Shown: one piece after another, positions 59,361 through 64,000 of the stretch
Numbering within the stretch: position 1 is the stretch's first letter
Layout: each line of letters begins with the position of its first letter
Origin: Corylus avellana
Taxonomy: Eukaryota > Streptophyta > Magnoliopsida > Fagales > Betulaceae
DNA: 64,000 nucleotides
Assembly (NCBI RefSeq): GCF_901000735.1
Contig: NC_081541.1
Span: forward strand, 4,829,021-4,893,020
Reading direction: 5' to 3'
Translations under genes and position numbers: made by a program
Notes under the pieces: generated by a model
Told to the model about the DNA's origin: nothing
What the model saw: the letters and a program-made list of their open reading frames with translations, nothing else
The model's database searches: none

Positions 59361-61600
59361 CACCTTGTGAATGATCAAAACAGAGAACCAAAACTCTGTT
59401 TTACTGATGGTGTCTGTTAAGATAGGAAAAGATTGTAATTTTTTTTTTTTTTTTGTTCAATTTTGTTGGAGCACATTGGTGTACTTGTTCCTTAATTTTG
59501 TTATGGGATATCCAATTTGTCAACTTTGCTCGAAATATCTCTTCTCTTGATTTTTTTTTTTATAAAGAATGTCTTCTAACAAAAATAACATGTCGTTTAC
59601 TCGTTTGTTACAAGTTAAAAATCGATGGGATTTTTACGGCTGTGGTTCCAATTGGTTCAAAGTTGATTATGATCCATCAAATTGCAACTAGCGATTGTTG
59701 AGAACTTTGAGGTGCCCTAATCCCAATAGATTTCGTGTTAAAATATACCTATTAAATGGAAAAATGTTGATTTATAACATCTACGTTTACCAAATAAGGT
59801 TCTGGCTGATAAAAATGATAGAAAATTACTTCTTGTTGCTTGCAAATTGTAAGAATGTTGAGTTGTTATGACTAAACAATTGGCAACTCTATTCAGGTTT
59901 GCTTATCTGTGTATGGTTTTTCTGGTTTACTTCTAGTCCAGACAATTTCTTGTACTTGGTCTTCTTCTGGTGTTTTTCATGTGGGATTTTGTGTGTTGGA
60001 AGTGAGTAGACTAATTTGTTTTTATCATCCAATTGTGCTTCTCCTCGTGAATTTTAATGCAAGCTTGATTCCAGTGAGCTCTAGCAGAAATGGCATTCTC
60101 CTCCCTCCATAAGAATGGGATGGAGCTGAGGTTATAGGTTGAACACTCACTACATGTCTATGTAAATTATCAATAATAGTTTAAAAAAAAGAAAACATCT
60201 TCATGCAAGCTTGATGTTAATTATATATATGCTATGCCAAGTTGCTTTGACATGGTAAATTTACTGTTTCACCTTGGAATCACAAACAATATATCAGAAT
60301 ATTCTTTCCCATAATGCTGATTAAACATTGCTGCATCTATCAACGCAGGAGCATGCGATTAAGATCTGACTTGTCAATTTAATTAGTACTAAATTTCTGC
60401 ATTTTTGCCAGCATTATGAATTATAGTCTAATTCAGAGCACGCATTATGTTTGTAACTATACATAAAATTCCTAAGCAAGTAGTGCACTATTCTTATGTA
60501 TATTGAACCTTATTTCTATTTGGGAGATGCAATCCATGAAATGTTCTCCTTAATCCAAATTCTAAAATCACCTTGTACTTTTACTTGTTTGCACTTTTGC
60601 AAATTCAACAAACAATCAATCAGTTGAGTCTGAAGAACCCAATTATTTGAATTTGAAAATCTTACTCAATAACCTGTATTGGATTCCAAATTTCATGTCC
60701 TGTGCAATTGAGATTATTTGTTCTATTCTAGGAGATTGTTTGCGATTGCACTATTTTTGTTGGAGTGTTCATTTTTGCACTCCATTGGCAAGTCTTTGAA
60801 TAATCAGACATAGTTTTGGTTATTGTTCTTTTTTATTGTCCACATTTGTGGCCATTACTACCCACAGGTGACTATTCTGACTAAACCAAGGCTTAAGTTT
60901 TCATTTTTTTTTTCAACTCCAAAAATTTATGTGATTTGCTCATGTATTGTTTGGTTCAAGTTGTTGCAAGGGTGATTAGATTCCATTATGGCAGCCTGAC
61001 TTTTTCAGTAAATACTTCTGGTGGCATGAACTCATCTTTTTTTAGTTTCCTTTCTCTTGGTAGCATTCTTCTTCAAGGAAAATGAGTAGACAAAAAGGTC
61101 AATCATAAGTGATACTTCAGTGCATAGTGCTGCACAGAAGGTGGAAGTCAAGAAGGTAAAATAGGATCAATTAACCAAATTATTTGTTGTTTGTTTCAAG
61201 AAATTGATTCTAGTAAAGATAGCTCTAAATACAAAGTGTTTCTGCAGCAATGAACTTGAATTCTACTTTGTAGTTTTAAGTGTAAGAATTTTGCTTTCTC
61301 TTTAGTAGCTAAGCTCATTTGGTTGATTTCATATGCCTGAGAAAATGGTTCATTGAAATAAAAGTAGTATTTGAAACTTACACTGTTTGATGGCATGTTT
61401 TGTGGCCTTCTAATCTGCCATATATCTTCCTCAATAATCAAAATATATGGGCACTGTAAATCTGTAATGGTGCACCCTTTCACTTTCAACATGAAAGCTG
61501 CCTTTTTATTTTCATTAGGATATTTTTCAAAATTGAACGTCACCAACTATATACTAATCGAATTGTAAATGGTATCTACTCCATCTTTGACCCAGTAAAA
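59361..61600. other. Intergenic sequence between the NAC gene and the small-peptide gene
   Basis: No protein-coding gene is supported. The stretch is moderately AT-rich with few obvious transposon marks. Short open frames at 59453-59701, 59909-60112 and 61196-61568 show no recognisable domain. It could include leader exons or a non-coding transcript, but nothing in the sequence proves that. Confidence 0.5.
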
Positions 61601-62113
61601 ATGGGTAGGTTTGAAAATGCATGGCAACATTCAAACAGGAGTGCCTATATATTACTTGTTATATTCGCAAGCCTCCTCCACAAGGCAATTAACATGAGGT
61701 TGAAGGTCAAGAGACGCTTCCTCCATGGGTTTCTTCTGCTTGCTACCCTGTTCCTTGCATGGAGCTTGTTCGCCATCGGTAAGAGGGGCACCTTTTTTCT
61801 CTCTAAATTTTGTTATATTGGTTGACATGCATATATGTATAGGCTATTGCTTCACATTTTGTGTTGTTTACTTGTTTATTTATCATCTTTTAACACTTGC
61901 TTTTTTCTTGTATGAAACTGTTTGTGGTAATTACTCTGAGAAGGTGAGAAAATGGAGAAGTTAATTCATTCATGGGATGGGGAAGGATTGTGTGGACCTG
62001 TTGCCGTAAAACAGAGGAAAGGCCAGCCTTTGCTCTTGGCAAAACTAGTGCAGCAACGACCACCTGAACCCCCGCCGCCACCTCCTACGTTGCCCACAGG
62101 GCCAATCCCCTAA
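61601..62113 (+). CDS. Candidate small proline-rich, possibly secreted peptide
   Basis: Two exons, 61601-61778 and 61944-62113, joined at a good GTAAG donor and AAG acceptor, give 115 residues from the first ATG, or 84 from the in-frame ATG at 61694. The 84-residue form begins with a basic segment (MRLKVKRR) and a hydrophobic stretch of about 19 residues, as in a signal peptide or membrane anchor. It ends in a proline-rich tail PPEPPPPPPTLPTGPIP. A family was not recognised. Short secreted precursors with conserved C-terminal Pro-rich ends are typical of plant signalling peptides, but that is inference. It may be spurious, since only the splice logic and codon continuity support it. Confidence 0.5.
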
Positions 62114-62784
62114 GGCATTCCATGTATTAGACATCTCTTGATGTGGGGTGAATGTCATCAATAGCTAAATATCCAAATCAAAATAGTATTTAGTCTAAAT
62201 GTTAGTTCATCATCAACCAACCATTGAATATTGTATTTGTATTTGTTTTTGTTGTTTGTGGGTTTCAATCACCCTGTTTATTGTGGTTTTTTCTTGTTGT
62301 AGGGACTTTTGTATCTAGAGTTTGTTACTCCTTGACGACATATTTCATTTTGTTTCGGCCATGCCTCCCTATCCTCAACTTCTTCCCGATGGTTGTTGTT
62401 GTTGTTACCTAGCATAAGTTCGAATAGGGTTAAAATATCTCTCGAGGGTCATGCTTCTGCATGCACTGCCTTTATTGGGGCTAGGGTAAGATTGAAAGAT
62501 CTCGCAACAGTCATGCTCCTGCCCGTGTCCTTTCTTTTGTGCCTATACCGCTTTATGCGACAATTTTTTTTTGGCTTTTGTCGAAGATGTAGAGAATTGG
62601 GTCGTTTATGGTTCCTTTGAGATCATTTATGAATCCATTTCCTGTTTTCTACTTTTAGTTCCGACGCTTTTTTTTTTTTTTTTTTTGGGGGGGAGGGGCT
62701 TTATTTAAATGCGTCATTTATGTAAAATGTATATTCTCACATTCATTTTTAAAAGTAGTTATAAAAGTCAATTTAATAGATTAA

Positions 62785-62815
<31 letters not shown>

Positions 62816-63296
62816 TCAAATCTAATGAAGGAATTTTATTAATCTAAAATCATGGTGTACGTTGCATTTTAATTAGTACTTGACTAAAAAGGCACACCTA
62901 GTTCTCACACTACCAGTCTCTTAATTTCTTCCCACTTTAACTAATTTTAGTACTACTATATTAATTTGAGCATACCCTAATGCAACCTGTAAATATTTAA
63001 GCAAGAACCTTTTTTAAAAAGCTGTAAATTTGAGACTTTTCGGTCAGCCTACCAGGAAAAAGCTTTTGATTATCGAATCGGATCAAATTCAGCCTCTACT
63101 AGGTTTAGCCATTTAGGGCGTTTGTTGTATATGAGTTCCCTTGGCCAAATTGTTTAGTACGTCCTGCTATTGATCATTGACATTTGTCTGGGCCATAATA
63201 TAAGAAATTATATTTTACGAGAATTTTCAAATTCCTTGAGGCTGCCAAGGACCCTTCAACATATAAGGCACGCGTGCGCGCTCACATACAATAGCT
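62114..63296. other. Intergenic sequence
   Basis: No gene is supported. T homopolymers lie at 62667-62690 and 62787-62808. Confidence 0.55.
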
Positions 63297-63586
63297 AACG
63301 AGTTAAGCCAAACTTATACAAGTTGTGTTCACATTATTAATTAAGTTGAGCTTGGTTTATAAAAGCATATCTCGTTTAATTATCAAAATTAATTTTGTGT
63401 CCACAATTGGCTCAATTATTAAATACACTGAGTTTGAGTATGAACGAGTCAAGCCGTACTTATATGAGTTGTGTTCACATTATTAACCGAGTCGGGCCAA
63501 GTTTATACAAGCATATCTCATTTAATAATCGAGCATAATTTTGTGTCCATAATCGGCTCAATTATTAAATATACCAAGTTCGAGTC
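63297..63586 (+). repeat. Two tandem copies of a 145-bp unit
   Basis: Copies at 63297-63441 and 63442-63586 share AACGAGT.AAGCC, GAGTTGTGTTCACATTATTAA, ATTTTGTGTCCA and GGCTCAATTATTAAATA. Divergence is moderate. The word content resembles the subterminal part of hAT-like plant elements, but no termini were found. Confidence 0.85.
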
Positions 63587-64000
63587 GAGTCTTTCTGAGT
63601 TAAATCTAAGCATGTTCGCAATCGACTCTATTCGTTTTTAACACCACTAATTGTAATCACATTTCCGGCACTCAACTGAGAACCCATTCATTGAGTTGAA
63701 AGACCCCAATATTGATTAACGAGAAACTATAGTTTGAAAGTACAATATCTGAAAATGTGCCAACATTATTATCACATCTGCTGAAGCCTTCCTCCAAAGG
63801 ACCCATAACAATGCCAATTCATGCATTATATAAGAATTTAAATAGCTTCCCGTCTTTAAATTTTGAAGTTTTAATTTATGCCTTTATTTGGCCCTGTGCT
63901 GATCTGAGCTCCACGTACTTGGCCTGGAATTTGGGAGAAATGGGAGACTAATATGGTTATATCTCTTCCACCTTAATCCAGTTGCCTAAATTTTTTTTTT
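63587..64000. other. Intergenic sequence at the window end
   Basis: No gene is recognisable. An open frame at 63757-63951 shows no known domain. Confidence 0.5.

Overview
The window is nuclear DNA from a eudicot plant, probably a woody species. It is AT-rich and transposon-littered. The genes have GT-AG introns and match plant-only families: DC1 zinc-finger proteins, PsbS of photosystem II, a NAC factor, a GDSL esterase and an At4g08330-like protein. The PsbS and DC1 sequences feel closest to Fagales or related rosids, but that is an impression and not a test. Five 100-N scaffold gaps interrupt the sequence (3487-3586, 12797-12896, 30531-30630, 38971-39070, 40120-40219).

Region 1 (about 3.7-33 kb) is a decaying tandem cluster of DC1 (cysteine/histidine-rich C1-like) genes. 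Each full copy has one long first exon carrying up to eight DC1 modules. A phase-0 intron follows, then a second exon of about 290 codons encoding a helical domain. Copy 1 (3888-7021) is intact. Copy 2 (9364-14246) has an intact DC1 exon but a broken second exon. Copy 3 (15887-18623) carries several stops and frameshifts. Copy 4 (28257-30301) is open apart from one frameshift at a C8 homopolymer, and it has lost two DC1 modules. Detached fragments lie at 8168-8330, 21836-22130 and, inverted, 32486-32851. Long flanking homologies (14.03-15.9 kb against 21.8-28.3 kb) show growth by tandem duplication. The younger unit was then inflated by insertions: an unclassified 1.8-kb element holding a hAT-like element, a 2.3-kb block holding a Cassandra-type TRIM, and a SINE. 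A CACTA-like element plus adjoining DC1 sequence is present twice in inverted orientation about 19 kb apart.

Region 2 (30.6-39 kb) is mobile-element territory: a CACTA-like element packed with TGACGTG motifs, LTR-type relics, a complete small CACTA-like element (33055-33877) and a degenerate Ty1/copia retrotransposon on the minus strand (34.6-38.97 kb).

Region 3 (39-50 kb) holds PsbS (41547-43405, four exons), the pH sensor of non-photochemical quenching. It lies between two direct copies of a roughly 1-kb promoter/first-exon segment. The downstream copy belongs to an intact At4g08330-like gene (47196-49786) whose intron carries a SINE with perfect target-site duplications. A hAT element with a perfect 8-bp target-site duplication lies at 43865-44678.

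Region 4 (53-62 kb) contains a five-exon GDSL esterase/lipase (53152-56290), an intronless divergent NAC gene (58461-59360) and a candidate two-exon gene for a small proline-rich, possibly secreted peptide (61601-62113). The rest is AT-rich intergenic sequence with simple repeats. These genes do not form a pathway. The coherent unit is the DC1 cluster, a lineage-expanded and probably stress- or defence-related family caught in birth-and-death evolution.
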